From positions 22,917,933 through 22,981,932 of the forward strand of contig OY282608.1 of NCBI GenBank assembly GCA_958298945.1: DNA of 64,000 nucleotides, written 5' to 3'. The stretch's first letter is position 1. Every line of letters begins with the position of its first letter. A model generated the notes under the pieces. It was not told the origin of the DNA and searched no databases. It worked only from the letters and a program-made list of their open reading frames with translations. Origin of the DNA: Atherix ibis. Its lineage: Eukaryota > Arthropoda > Insecta > Diptera > Athericidae. The position numbers and the translations under genes were made by a program. This document shows positions 27,628 to 40,720 of this stretch, in pieces.

Positions 27628-30600
27628 CAAGCCATCAAGCCAACAAACCAACAAACCAACAAACCAACAAACCAACAAGCCAACAAGCCAACAAACCAAC
27701 AAACCATTAAAGGAACAAACCAACAAACCAACAAGCCAACAAACCAACAAACCAACAAACCAAGTAACCAAAAATCCAACAAACTAACAAACCAACAAGC
27801 CAACAAGCCAACAAACCAACAAACCAACAAAGCAACAAAGCAACAAGCCAACAAACCAACAAACCAACAAACCAACAAGCCAACAAGCCAACAAACCAAC
27901 AAACCAACAAGCCAACAAGCCAACAAACCAACAAGTCAACAAACCAACAAACCAAAAAACCAACAAACCAACAAGCCAACAAACCAACAAACTAAGTAAC
28001 CAACAAGCCACAAACCAACAAACCAACAGCCAACAAACCAACAAAACAACAAACCAACAAACCAACAAGCCAACAAACCAACAAACCAACAAACCAACAA
28101 ACCAACAAACCAACAAACCAACAAACCAACAAACCAACAAACCAACAAACTAACAAACCAACAAACCAATAAACCAACAAACCAACAAGCCAACAAACCA
28201 GCAAACAAATAAACCAACAAACCAAAAAACCAACACACCAACAAACCAACAAACCAACAAGCCAACAAACTAACAAACAAACAAACCAAGTAACCAAAAA
28301 GCCAACAAACTAACAAACCAACAAGCCAACAAGCCAACAAACCAACAAGCCAACAAACCAACAAACCAACAAAGCAACAAGCCAACAAGCCAACAAACCA
28401 ACAAGCCAACAAACCAACAAACCAACAAGCCAACAAGCCAACAACCCAACAAACCAACAAACCAACAAACCAAATAACCAAAAAGCCAACAAGCTAACAA
28501 ACCAACAAACCAACAAACCAACAAACCAACAAACCAACAAACTAAGTAACCAACAAGCCAACAAACCAACAAACCAACAAGCCAACAAGCCAACAAACCA
28601 ACAAGCCAACAAACCAACAAAGCAACAAGCCAACAAACCAACTAACCAACAAGCCAACAAGCCAACACCAACAACCCAACAAACCAAGTAACCAAAAAGT
28701 TAACAAACTAACAAACCAACAAGCCAACAAGCCAATAAACCAACAAACCAACAAACCAACAAGCCAACATACCAACAAACAAACAAACCAACAAACCAAC
28801 AAACCAACAAACCAACAACCCAAAAAACCAACAAACCAACAAGCCAACAAGCCAACAAACCAACAAACTAACAAACCAACAAACGAACTAACCAACAAAC
28901 CAACAAGCCAACAAGCCAACAAACTAACAAACCTACAAACCAACAAACCAACAAACTAAGTAACCAACAAGCCAACAAACCAACAAACCAACAAGCCAAC
29001 AAGCCAACAAACCAACAAACCAACAAACCAACAAACTAACAAACCAACAAACCAATAAACCAAAAAACCAACAAGCCAACAAACCAGCAAACAAATAAAC
29101 CAACAAACCAAAAAACCAACACACCAACAAACCAACAAACCAACAAGCCAACAAACTAACAAACAAACAAACCAAGTAACCAAAAAGCCAACAAACTAAC
29201 AAACCAACAAGCCAACAAGCCAACAAACCAACAAGCCAACAAACCAACAAACCAACAAAGCAACAAGCCAACAAGCCAACAAACCAACAAGCCAACAAAC
29301 CAACAAACCAACAAGCCAACAAGCCAACAAACCAACAAACCAACAAACCAACAAACCAAATAACCAAAAAGCCAACAAGCTAACAAACCAACAAGCCAAC
29401 AAGCCAACAAATCAACAAACCAACAAACCAACAAGCCAACAAACCAACAAACCAACAAACCAACAAACCAACACACCAACAAACTAAGTAACCAACAAGC
29501 CAACAAACCAACAAACCAACAAGCCAACAAGCCAAAAAACCAACAAACCAACAAGCAAACAAACCAACAAACCAACAAGCCAACAAACCAACAAACCAAC
29601 AACCCAAAAAACCAACAAACCAACAAACCAACAAACCAACAAACCAACAAACCAACAAGCCAACAAACCAACAAACCAACAAACCAACAAACCAAGTAAC
29701 CAAAAAGCCAACAAACTAACAAACCAATAAGCCAACAAGCCAACAATCCAACAAGCCAACAAACCAACAAACCAACAAAGCAACAAGCCAACAAGCCAAC
29801 AAACCAACAAAGAAACAAGCCAACAAACCAACTAACCAACAAGCCAACAAGCCAACACCAACAACCCAACAAACCAAGTAACCAAAAAGTTAACAAACTA
29901 ACAAACCAACAAGCCAACAAGCCAATAAACCAACAAACCAACAAACCAACAAGCCAACATACCAACAAACAAACAAACCAACAAACCAACAAACCAACAA
30001 ACCAACAACCCAAAAAACCAACAAACCAACAAGCCAACAAGCCAACAAACCAACAAACTAACAAACCAACAAACGAACTAACCAACAAACCAACAAGCCA
30101 ACAAGCCAACAAACTAACAAACCTACAAACCAACAAACCAACAAACTAAGTAACCAACAAGCCAACAAACCAACAAACCAACAATCCAACAAGCCAACAA
30201 ACCAACAAACCAACAAACCAACAAACTAACAAACCAACAAACCAAAAAACCAAAAAACCAACAAACCAACAAACCAACAAACCAACAAACCAACAAACCA
30301 ACAAACCAACAAGCCAACAAACCAACAAACCAACAAACCAACAAGCCAACAAACCAACAAGCCAACAAACCAAGTAACCAAAAAGCCAACAAACTAACAA
30401 ACCAACAAGCCAACGAGCAAACAAACCAATAAACCAACAAAGCAACAAGCCAACAAGCCAACAAACCAACAAACCAACAAGCCAACAAACCAACAAACCA
30501 ACAAGCCAACAAGCCAACAAACCAACAAACCAAAAAACTAACAAGCCAACAAACCAACAAACCAACAATCCAACAAACAACCAAACCAACAAACCAACAA

Positions 30601-30949
30601 GCCAACAAACCAACAAACCAACAAACCAAAAAACCAACAAACCAACAAACCAACAAACCAACAAACTAACAAGCCAACAAGCCAACAAACCAACAAACCA
30701 ACAAACAAACAAGCCAACAAACCAACAAGCCAACAAACCAACAAACCAACAAACCAAGTAACCAAAAAGCCACCAAACTAACAAACCAACAAGCCAACAA
30801 ACCAACAAGCCAACAAGCCAACAAACCAACAAAGCAACAAACCTAAAAACCAACAAACCAAAAAACCAACAAACCAACAAACCATCAAACGAACAAAGCA
30901 ACAAGCCAACGAGCCAACAAACCAACAAACCAACAAGCCAACAAACCAA
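27627..30949 (+). repeat. 3,322-bp tandem duplication, copy 2
   Basis: This is the direct head-to-tail copy of 24305-27627. The left junction lies at GCCATCAAGCC near 27630, where upstream sequence leaves similarity with 24.3 kb. The right junction, near 30950, is where a GCCATC in copy 1 meets an ordinary unit in copy 2. I noticed no private mutation in either copy, which points to a very recent event or to an assembly duplication. Confidence 0.95.
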
Positions 30950-32600
30950 CAAACCAACAAGCCAACAAGCCAACAAGCCAACAAGCCAAGAAACCAACAA
31001 ACCAACAAACCAACAAGCCAACAAACTAACAAACCAACAAGCCAACAAACCAACAAACCAACAAACCAACAAACCAACAAACCAACAAACCAACAAACCA
31101 ACAAGCCAACAAACCAACAAGCCAACAAACCAATAAACCAACAAACCAACAAACCAACAAACCAACAAACCAACAAACCAACAAACCAACAAACCAACAA
31201 GCCAACAAACCAACAAACCAAAAAGCCAACAAGCCAACAAACCAACAAACCAACAAGCCAACAAGCCAACAAACCAACAAACCAACAAGCCAACAAACCA
31301 ACAAACCAACAAACCAACAAACCAACAAACCAACAAACCAACAAACCAACAAACCAACAAGCCAACAAACCAACAAGCCAACAAACCAACAAACCAACAA
31401 ACCAACAAACCAACAAACCAACAAGCCAACAAACCAACAAACCAACAAACCAACAAGCCAACAAACCAACAAGCCAACAAACCAACAAACCAAAAAGCCA
31501 TCAAGCCAACAAACCAACAAACCAACAAGCCAACAAGCCAACAAACCAACAAACCAACAAGCCAACAAACCAACAAACAAATAAACCAACAAACCAACAA
31601 ACCAACAAACCAAAAAGCCAACAAGCCAACAAACCAACAAACCCACAAGCCAACAAGCCAACAAACCAACAAACAAATAAACCAACAAACCAACAAACCA
31701 GCAAACCAACAAACCAAAAAACCAACAAACCAACAAGCCAACAAGCCAACAAACCAACAAATTAACAATCCAACAAACGAACTAACCAACAAACCAACAA
31801 GCCAACAAGCCAACAAACCAACAAACCAACAAACCAACAAACCAACAAGCCAACAAGCCAACAAACCAACAAACCAACAAGCCAACAAACCAACAAACCA
31901 ACAAGCCAACAAACCAACAAGCCAACAAACCAACAAACCAACAAACCAACAAACCAACAAACCAACAAACCAACAAACCAACAAACCAACAAACCAACAA
32001 GCCAACAAGCCAACAAACCAACAAGCCAACAAACCAACAAACCAAAAAGCCAACAAGCCAACAAACCAACAAACCAACAAGCCAACAAGCCAACAAACCA
32101 ACAAACCAACAAGCCAACAAACCAACAAACCAACAAACCAACAAACCAACAAACCAACAAACCAACAAACCAACAAACCAACAAGCCAACAAACCAACAA
32201 GCCAACAAACCAACAAACCAACAAACCAACAAACCAACAAACCAACAAGCCAACAAACCAACAAACCAACAAACCAACAAGCCAACAAACCAACAAACCA
32301 ACAAACCAACAAACCAAAAAGCCAACAAGCCAACAAACCAACAAGCCAACAAGCCAACAAACCAACAAACCAACAAGCCAACAAACCAACAAACAAATAA
32401 ACCAACAAACCAACAAACCAAAAAGCCAACAAGCCAACAAACCAACAAACCCACAAGCCAACAAGCCAACAAACCAACAAACAAATAAACCAACAAAACA
32501 ACAAACCAGCAAACCAACAAACCAAAAAACCAACAAACCAACAAGCCAACAAGCCAACAAACCAACAAATTAACAATCCAACAAACGAACTAACCAACAA
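30949..32600 (+). repeat. Variant-poor satellite block 1
   Basis: Here the array is unusually uniform. For about 1.5 kb there are almost only CCAACAAA and CCAACAAG units, with few CTAAC, AAGTAACC or CATCAAACG elements. As a result a - strand frame stays open from 32560 to 30146 (804 codons), the longest in the window. Two copies of a variant cassette with AAACAAATAAACC, AAACCCACAAGCC and AAATTAACAATCC lie at 31579-31790 and 32395-32600, about 808-816 bp apart, so the block contains an ~0.81-kb tandem duplication. A similar uniform block lies at 37.68-39.19 kb. Confidence 0.88.
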
Positions 32601-34100
32601 ACCAACAAGCCAACAAGCCAACAAGCCAACAAACCAACAAACCAACAAACCAAGTAACCAACAAGCCAACAAACCAACAAGCCAACAAACCAACAATCCA
32701 ACAAGCCAACAAACCAACAAAGCAACAAACCAAAAAACCAACAAACCAAAAAACCAACAAACCAACAAACCATCAAACGAACAAAGCAACAAGCCAACAA
32801 GCCAACAAACCAACAAACCAACAAGCCAACAAACCAACAAACCAACAAGCCAATAAGCCAACAAACCAACAAACCAACAAACCAACAAGCCAACAAACCA
32901 ACAAACCAACACGCCAACAAACCAACAAGCCAACAAACCAACAAACCAACAAACCAAGTAACCAAAAAGCCAATAAACTAACAAACCAACAAGCCAACAA
33001 ACCAACAAACCAACAAGCCAACAAGCCAACAAACCAACAAACCAACAAACCAACAATCCAATAAACCAGCAAGCCAACAAACCAACAAACCAACAAACCA
33101 AGTAACCAACAAACCAACAAACCATCAAACGAACAAAGCAACAAACCAACAAGCCAAAAAACCAACAAGCCAACAAACCAACAAACCAACAAACCAACAT
33201 GCCAACAAACCAACAAACTAAGTAACCAACAAGCCAACAAACCAACAAACCAATAAACCAACATGCCAACAAACCAACAAAATAAGTAACCAACAAGCCA
33301 ACAAACCAACAAACCAACAAGCCAACAAACCAACAAACCAACAAACTAAAAAACCAACAAGCCAAAAAACCAACAAGCCAACAAACCAACAAACCAACAA
33401 ACCAACAAGCCAACAAACCAACAAGCCATCAAGCCAACAAACCAACAAACCAACAAACCAACAAACCAACAAGCCAACAAGCCAACAAACCAACAAACCA
33501 ACAAAGGAACAAACCAACAAACCAACAAGCCAACAAACCTACAAACCAACAAACCAAGTAACCAAAAAGCCAACAAACTAACAAACCAACAAGCCAACAA
33601 GCCAACAAACCAACAAACCAACAAAGCAACAAGATAACAAACCAACAAACCAACAAACCAACAAGCCAACAAGCCAACAAACCAACAAACCAACAAGCCA
33701 ACAAGCCAACAAACCAACAAGTCAACAAACCAACAAACCAACAAACCAAAAAACCAACAAACCAACGAGCCAACAAACCAACAAACTAAGTAACCAACAA
33801 GCCACAAACCAACAAACCAACAGCCAACAAACCAACAAAACAACAAACCAACAAACCAACAAGCCAACAAACCAACAAACCAACAAACCAACAAACCAAC
33901 AAACCAACAAACCAACAAACCAACAAACCAACAAACCAACAAACCAACAAACCAACAAGCCAACAAACCAACAAACAAATAAACCAACAAACCAAAAAAC
34001 CTACACACCAACAAACCAACAAACCAACAAACCAAAAAACCAACAAACCAACAAACCAACAAACCAACAAGCCAACAAACTAACAAACAAACAAACCAAG
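32600..34100 (+). repeat. Super-block segment, copy 1 (matches 39.2-40.72 kb)
   Basis: This stretch matches 39.2-40.72 kb at offsets of 6,602-6,642 bp. Anchors are CATCAAACG (32771/39373) and AATAAACCAGCAAGCC (near 33060/39670). Here the CCATTAAAGGAAC marker of the middle domain is replaced by CCAACAAAGGAAC (near 33498 and 40138). A private AAACTAAAAAACC occurs near 33346. The segment ends where an AAGGAACC variant (near 34098) replaces the usual AAGTAACC. Confidence 0.85.
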
Positions 34101-34900
34101 GAACCAACAAGCCAACAAATCAACAAACCAACAAACCAACAAGCCAACAAACCAACAAGCCAACAAACCAACAAACTAAAAAGCCAACAAGCCAACAAAC
34201 CAACAAACCAACAAGCCAACAAGCCAACAAACCAACAAACCAACAAGCCAACAAACCAACAAACAAATAAACCAACAAACCAACAAACCAACAAACCAAC
34301 AAATCAAAAAGCCAACAAGCCAACAAACCAACAAACCCACAAGCCAACAAGCCAACAAACCAACAAACAAATAAACCAACAAACCAACAAACTAGCAAAC
34401 CAACAAACCAAAAAACCAACAAACCAACAAGCCAACAAGCCAACAAACCAACAAATTAACAATCCAACAAACGAACTAACCAACAAACCAACAAGCCAAC
34501 AAGCCAACAAACCAACAAACCAACAAACCAACAAACCAACAAGCCAACAAGCCAACAAACCAACAAACCAACAAGCCAACAAACCAACAAACCAACAAAC
34601 CAACAAGCCAACAAACCAACAAACCAACAAACCAAGTAACCAACAAGCCAACAAACCAACAAGCCAACAAACCAACAATCCAACAAGCCAACAAACCAAC
34701 AAAGCAACAAACCAAAAAACCAACAAACCACAAAACCAACAAACCAACAAACCATCAAACGAACAAAGCAACAAGCCAACAAGCCAACAAACCAACAAAC
34801 CAACAAGCCAACAAACCAACAAACTAACAAGCCAACAAGCCAACAAACCAACAAACCAACAAACCAACAAGCCAACAAACCAACAAACCAACACGCCAAC
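34100..34900 (+). repeat. Variant cassette and flanking satellite
   Basis: This stretch holds a further copy of the cassette with AAACAAATAAACC (34265), AAACCCACAAGCC, AAACTAGCAAACC (where other copies have AAACCAGC) and AAATTAACAATCC (34453). It is followed by the AAACGAACTAACC element and an AAAGCAAC to CATCAAACG compound near 34700-34770, which contains a private CCACAAAACC. No gene-like content is present. Confidence 0.8.
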
Positions 34901-36770
34901 AAACCAACAAGCCAACAAACCATCAAACCAACAAACCAAGTAACCAAAAAGCCAATAAACTAACAAACCAACAAGCCAACAAACCAACAAACCAACAAGC
35001 CAACAAGCCAACAAACCAACAAACCAACAAACCAACAATCCAACAAACCAGCAAGCCAACAAAATAAGTAACCAACAAGCCAACAAACCAACAAACCAAT
35101 AAACCAACATGCCAACAAACCAACAAAATAAGTAACCAACAAGCCAACAAACCAACAAACCAACAAGCCAACAAACCAACAAACCAACAAACTAACAAAC
35201 CAACAAGCCAAAAAACCAACAAGCCAACAAACCAACAAACTAACAAGCCAACAAGCCAACAAACCAACAAACCAACAAACCAACAAGCCAACAAACCAAC
35301 AAGCCATCAAGCCAACAAACCAACAAACCAACAAACCAACAAACCAACAAGCCAACAAGCCAACAAACCAACAAACCATTAAAGGAACAAACCAACAAAC
35401 CAACAAGCCAACAAACCAACAAACCAACAAACCAAGTAACCAAAAAGCCAACAAACTAACAAACCAACAAGCCAACAAGCCAACAAACCAACAAACCAAC
35501 AAAGCAACAAGCCAACAAACCAACAAACCAACAAACCAACAAGCCAACAAGCCAACAAACCAACAAACCAACAAGCCAACAAGCCAAAAAACCAACAAGT
35601 CAACAAACCAACAAACCAACAAACCAAAAAACCAACAAACCAATAAGCCAACAAACCAACAAACTAAGTAACCAACAAGCCACAAACCAACAAACCAACA
35701 GCCAACAAACCAACAAAACAACAAACCAACAAACCAACAAGCCAACAAACCAACAAACCAACAAACCAACAAACCAACAAACCAACAAACCAACAATCCA
35801 ACAAACCAACAAACCAACAAACCAATAAACCAACAAACCAACAAGCCAACAAACCAACAAACAAATAAACCAACAAACCAAAAAACCAACACACCAACAA
35901 ACCAACAAACCAACAAACCAAAAAACCAACAAACCAACAAACCAACAAACCAACAAGCCAACAAACTAACAAACAAACAAACCAAGTAACCAAAAAGCCA
36001 ACAAACTAACAAACCAACAAGCCAACAAGCCAACAAACCAACAAGCCAACAAACCAACAAACCAACAAAGCAACAAGCCAACAAGCCAACAAACCAACAA
36101 ACCAACAAGCCAACAAACCAACAAACCAACAAGCCAACAAGCCAACAAACCAACAAACCAACAAGCCAACAAGCCAAAAAACCAACAAACCAACAAGCAA
36201 ACAAACCAACAAACCAACAAGCCAACAAACCAACAAACCAACAAACCAAAAAACCAACAAACCAACAAACCAACAAACCAACAAACCAACAAACCAACAA
36301 GCCAACAAACCAACAAACCAACAAACCAACAAACCAAGTAACCAAAAAGCCAACAAACTAACAAACCAATAAGCCAACAAGCCAACAATCCAACAAGCCA
36401 ACAAACCAACAAACCAACAAAGCAACAAGCCAACAAGCCAACAAACCAACAAAGCAACAAGCCAACAAACCAACTAACCAACAAGCCAACACCAACAACC
36501 CAACAAACCAAGTAACCAAAAAGTTAACAAACTAACAAACCAACAAGCCAACAAGCCAACAAACCAACAAACCAACAAACCAACAAGCCAACATACCAAC
36601 AAACAAACAAACCAACAAACCAATAAACCAACAAACCAACAACCCAAAAAACCAACAAACCAACAAGCCAACAAGCCAACAAACCAACAAACTAACAAAC
36701 CAACAAACGAACTAACCAACAAACCAACAAGCCAACAAGCCAACAAACCAACAAACCAACAAACCAACAA
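34900..36770 (+). repeat. Block resembling 17.2-19.0 kb
   Basis: The order of variants here follows that of 17.2-19.0 kb: CCATTAAAGG (35375 compared with 17596), the GCCACAAACC slip (near 35690), AAACAAATAAACC with ACACACC (near 35870), and CAACACCAACAACCC (36487 compared with 18694). Offsets are near 17.7-17.8 kb and vary, so this copy is more diverged than the 4,115-bp pair. It is the only occurrence of the exact CCATTAAAGG marker right of 27.7 kb, which suggests exchange over a distance or a deletion of intermediates. Confidence 0.78.
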
Positions 36771-37680
36771 ACTAACAAACTAAGTAACCAACAAGCCAAC
36801 AAACCAACAAACCAACAAGCCAACAAGCCAACAAACCAACAAACCAACAAACCAACAAACTAACAAACCAACAAACCAAAAAACCAAAAAACCAACAAAC
36901 CAACAAACCAACAAACCAACAAACCAACAAACTAACAAACCAACAAGCCAACAAACCAACAATCCAACAAACCAACAAGCCAACAAACCAACAAGCCAAC
37001 AAACCAAGTAACCAAAAAGCCAACAAACTAACAAACCAACAAGCCAACGAGCTAACAAACCAATAAACCAACAAAGCAACAAGCCAACAAGCCAACAAAC
37101 CAACAAACCAACAAGCCAACAAACCAACAAACCAACAAGCCAACAAGCCAACAAACCAACAAACCAAAAAACTAACAAGCCAACAAACCAACAAACCAAC
37201 AATCCAACAAACAACCAAACCAACAAACCAACAAGCCAACAAACCAACAAACCAACAAACCAAAAAACCAACAAACCAACAAACCAACAAACCAACAAAC
37301 TAACAAGCCAACAAGCCAACAAACCAACAAACCAACAAACAAACAAGCCAACAAACCAACAAGCCAACAAGCCAACAAACCAACAAACCAAGTAACCAAA
37401 AAGCCACCAAACTAACAAACCAACAAGCCAACAAACCAACAAGCCAACAAACCAACAAAGCAACAAACCAAAAAACCAACAAACCAAAAAACCAACAAAC
37501 CAACAAACCATCAAACGAACAAAGCAACAAGCCAACGAGCCAACAAACCAACAAACCAACAAGCCAACAAACCAACAAACCAACAAGCCAACAAGCCAAC
37601 AAGCCAACAAGCCAAGAAACCAAAAAACTAACAAACCAACAAGCCAACAAACTAACAAACCAACAAGCCAACAAACCAAC
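36770..37680 (+). repeat. Super-block segment matching 30.1-31.05 kb
   Basis: This segment starts a second ~6.6-kb super-block. Anchors against 30.1-31.05 kb are the CAATCC marker (30566/37200, 6,634), AAAGCAACAAGCCAACGAG (30895/37521, 6,626) and AAGCCAAGAAACC (near 30984/37609, 6,625). Both super-blocks then continue into a variant-poor stretch and a 32.6-type segment in the same order. Confidence 0.82.
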
Positions 37681-39190
37681 AAACCAACAAACCAACAAAC
37701 CAACAAACCAACAAACCAACAAACCAACAAGCCAACAAACCAACAAGCCAACAAACCAACAAACCAACAAACCAACAAACCAACAAACCAACAAGCCAAC
37801 AAACCAACAAACCAACAAACCAACAAACCAACAAGCCAACAAGCCAACAAACCAACAAGCCAACAAACCAACAAACCAAAAAGCTAACAAGCCAACAAAC
37901 CAACAAACCAACAAGCCAACAAGCCAACAAACCAACAAACCAACAAGCCAACAAACCAACAAACCAACAAACCAACAAACCAACAAACCAACAAACCAAC
38001 AAGCCAACAAACCAACAAGCCAACAAACCAACAAACCAACAAACCAACAAACCAACAAACCAACAAGCCAACAAACCAACAAACCAACAAACCAACAAGC
38101 CAACAAACCAACAAGCCAACAAACCAACAAACCAAAAAGCCAACAAGCCAACAAACCAACAAACCAACAAGCCAACAAGCCAACAAACCAACAAACCAAC
38201 AAGCCAACAAACCAACAAACAAATAAACCAACAAACCAACAAACCAACAAACCAAAAAGCCAACAAGCCAACAAACCAACAAACCCACAAGCCAACAAGC
38301 CAACAAACCAACAAACAAATAAACCAACAAACCAACAAACCAACAAACCAACAAACCAACAAACCAACAAGCCAACAAGCCAACAAACCAACAAACCAAC
38401 AAGCCAACAAACCAACAAACCAACAAGCCAACAAACCAACAAGCCAACAAACCAACAAACCAACAAACCAACAAACCAACAAACCAACAAACCAACAAAC
38501 CAACAAACCAACAAACCAACAAACCAACAAGCCAACAAGCCAACAAACCAACAAGCCAACAAACCAACAAACCAACAAACCAACAAACCAACAAACCAAC
38601 AAACCAACAAACCAACAAACCAACAAACCAACAAACCAACAAGCCAACAAGCCAACAAACCAACAAGCCAACAAACCAACAAACCAAAAAGCCAACAAGC
38701 CAAAAAACCAACAAACCAACAAGCCAACAAGCCAACAAACCAACAAACCAACAAGCCAACAAACCAACAAACCAACAAACCAACAAACCAACAAACCAAC
38801 AAACCAACAAACCAACAAGCCAACAAACCAACAAGCCAACAAACCAACAAACCAACAAACCAACAAACCAACAAACCAACAAGCCAACAAACCAACAAAC
38901 CAACAAACCAACAAGCCAACAAACCAACAAGCCAACAAACCAACAAACCAACAAGCCAACAAGCCAACAAACCAACAAACCAACAAGCCAACAAACCAAC
39001 AAACAAATAAACCAACAAACCAACAAACCAACAAACCAAAAAGCCAACAAGCCAACAAACCAACAAACCCACAAGCCAACAAGCCAACAAACCAACAAAC
39101 AAATAAACCAACAAACCAACAAACCAGCAAACCAACAAACCAAAAAACCAACAAACCAACAAGCCAACAAGCCAACAAACCAACAAATTA
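37680..39190 (+). repeat. Variant-poor satellite block 2
   Basis: This is the second unusually uniform stretch, in the same relative place in its super-block as 31.05-32.6 kb. It has one partial variant cassette (AAACAAATAAACC at 38221, without the AAACCAGC and AAATTAAC tail) and one full cassette (39005 to AAATTAACAATCC at 39185), about 784 bp apart. Long - strand frames (628 and 508 codons) reflect the scarcity of stop-making variants, not coding. Confidence 0.86.
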
Positions 39191-40720
39191 ACAATCCAAC
39201 AAACGAACTAACCAACAAACCAACAAGCCAACAAGCCAACAAGCCAACAAACCAACAAACCAACAAACCAAGTAACCAACAAGCCAACAAACCAACAATC
39301 CAACAAGCCAACAAACCAACAAAGCAACAAACCAAAAAACCAACAAACCAAAAAACCAACAAACCAACAAACCATCAAACGAACAAAGCAACAAGCCAAC
39401 AAGCCAACAAACCAACAAACCAACAAGCCAACAAACCAACAAACCAACAAGCCAACAAGCCAACAAACCAACAAACCAACAAACCAACAAACCAACAAGC
39501 CAACAAACCAACAAACCAACACGCCAACAAACCAACAAGCCAACAAACCAACAAACCAACAAACCAAGTAACCAAAAAGCCAATAAACTAACAAACCAAC
39601 AAGCCAACAAACCAACAAACCAACAAGCCAACAAGCCAACAAACCAACAAACCAACAAACCAACAATCCAATAAACCAGCAAGCCAACAAACCAACAAAC
39701 CAACAAACCAAGTAACCAACAAACCAACAAACCATCAAACGAACAAAGCAACAAACCAACAAGCCAAAAAACCAACAAGCCAACAAACCAACAAACCAAC
39801 AAACCAACATGCCAACAAACCAACAAACTAAGTAACCAACAAGCCAACAAACCAACAAACCAATAAACCAACATGCCAACAAACCAACAAAATAAGTAAC
39901 CAACAAGACAACAAACCAACAAACCAACAAGCCAACAAACCAACAAACCAACAAACTAACAAACCAACAAGCCAAAAAACCAACAAGCCAACAAACCAAC
40001 AAACCAACAAGCCAACAAGCCAACAAACCAACAAACCAACAAACCAACAAGCCAACAAACTAACAAGCCATCAAGCCAACAAACCAACAAACCAACAAAC
40101 CAACAAACCAACAAGCCAACAAGCCAACAAACCAACAAACCAACAAAGGAACAAACCAACAAACCAACAAGCCAACAAACCTACAAACCAACAAACCAAG
40201 TAACCAAAAAGCCAACAAACTAACAAACCAACAAGCCAACAAGCCAACAAACCAACAAACCAACAAAGCAACAAGATAACAAACCAACAAACCAACAAAC
40301 CAACAAGCCAACAAGCCAACAAACCAACAAACCAACAAGCCAACAAGCCAACAAACCAACAAGTCAACAAACCAACAAACCAACAAACCAAAAAACCAAC
40401 AAACCAACAAGCCAACAAACCAACAAACTAAGTAACCAACAAGCCACAAACCAACAAACAAACAGCCAACAAACCAACAAAACAACAAACCAACAAACCA
40501 ACAAGCCAACAAACCAACAAACCAACAAACCAACAAACCAACAAACCAACAAACCAACAAACCAACAAACCAACAAACCAACAAACCAACAAACCAACAA
40601 GCCAACAAACCAACAAACAAATAAACCAACAAACCAAAAAACCAACACACCAACAAACCAACAAACCAACAAACCAAAAAACCAACAAACCAACAAACCA
40701 ACAAACCAACAAGCCAACAA
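39190..40720 (+). repeat. Super-block segment, copy 2 (matches 32.6-34.1 kb)
   Basis: This segment matches 32600-34100 at about +6,602 to +6,642 bp, including AATAAACCAGCAAGCC (39670), CCAACAAAGGAAC near 40138, an AACAAGATAAC variant near 40266 (33630 in copy 1) and the GCCACAAACC slip (near 40444). Here the slip is followed by CAAACAGCC instead of CCAACAGCC, a private change. It passes into sequence like 11.6-12.3 kb. Confidence 0.85.

Larger units (their letters stand above)
8290..35388 (+). repeat. Diagnostic variant CCATTAAAGGAAC (9 sites)
   Basis: ACCATTAAAGGAAC occurs at 8290, 10980, 13849, 17596, 20266, 21711, 24381, 27703 and 35375. A weaker form, CCAACAAAGGAAC, occurs near 33498 and 40138. 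Spacings reproduce the duplication offsets (2,690, 2,869, 4,115, 3,322). Absence left of 8.2 kb and right of 40.2 kb helps delimit the middle domain. The span given covers the exact sites only. Confidence 0.88.

Noticed and set aside
30146..32560. An 804-codon - strand open frame and hundreds of others on both strands as protein genes
   Set aside because: They read only the octapeptide cycle of the repeat, exist in all three frames at once, mostly begin at TTG, and end wherever a monomer variant makes a stop. No codon bias, domain, or start context separates any of them from the background.
30949..39190. Multi-pass membrane protein suggested by hydrophobic - strand translations
   Set aside because: Hydrophobicity follows directly from G/T-rich codons (Leu, Val, Cys, Trp, Phe, Gly) of the repeat and has no boundaries, loops or charged residues typical of a real membrane protein.
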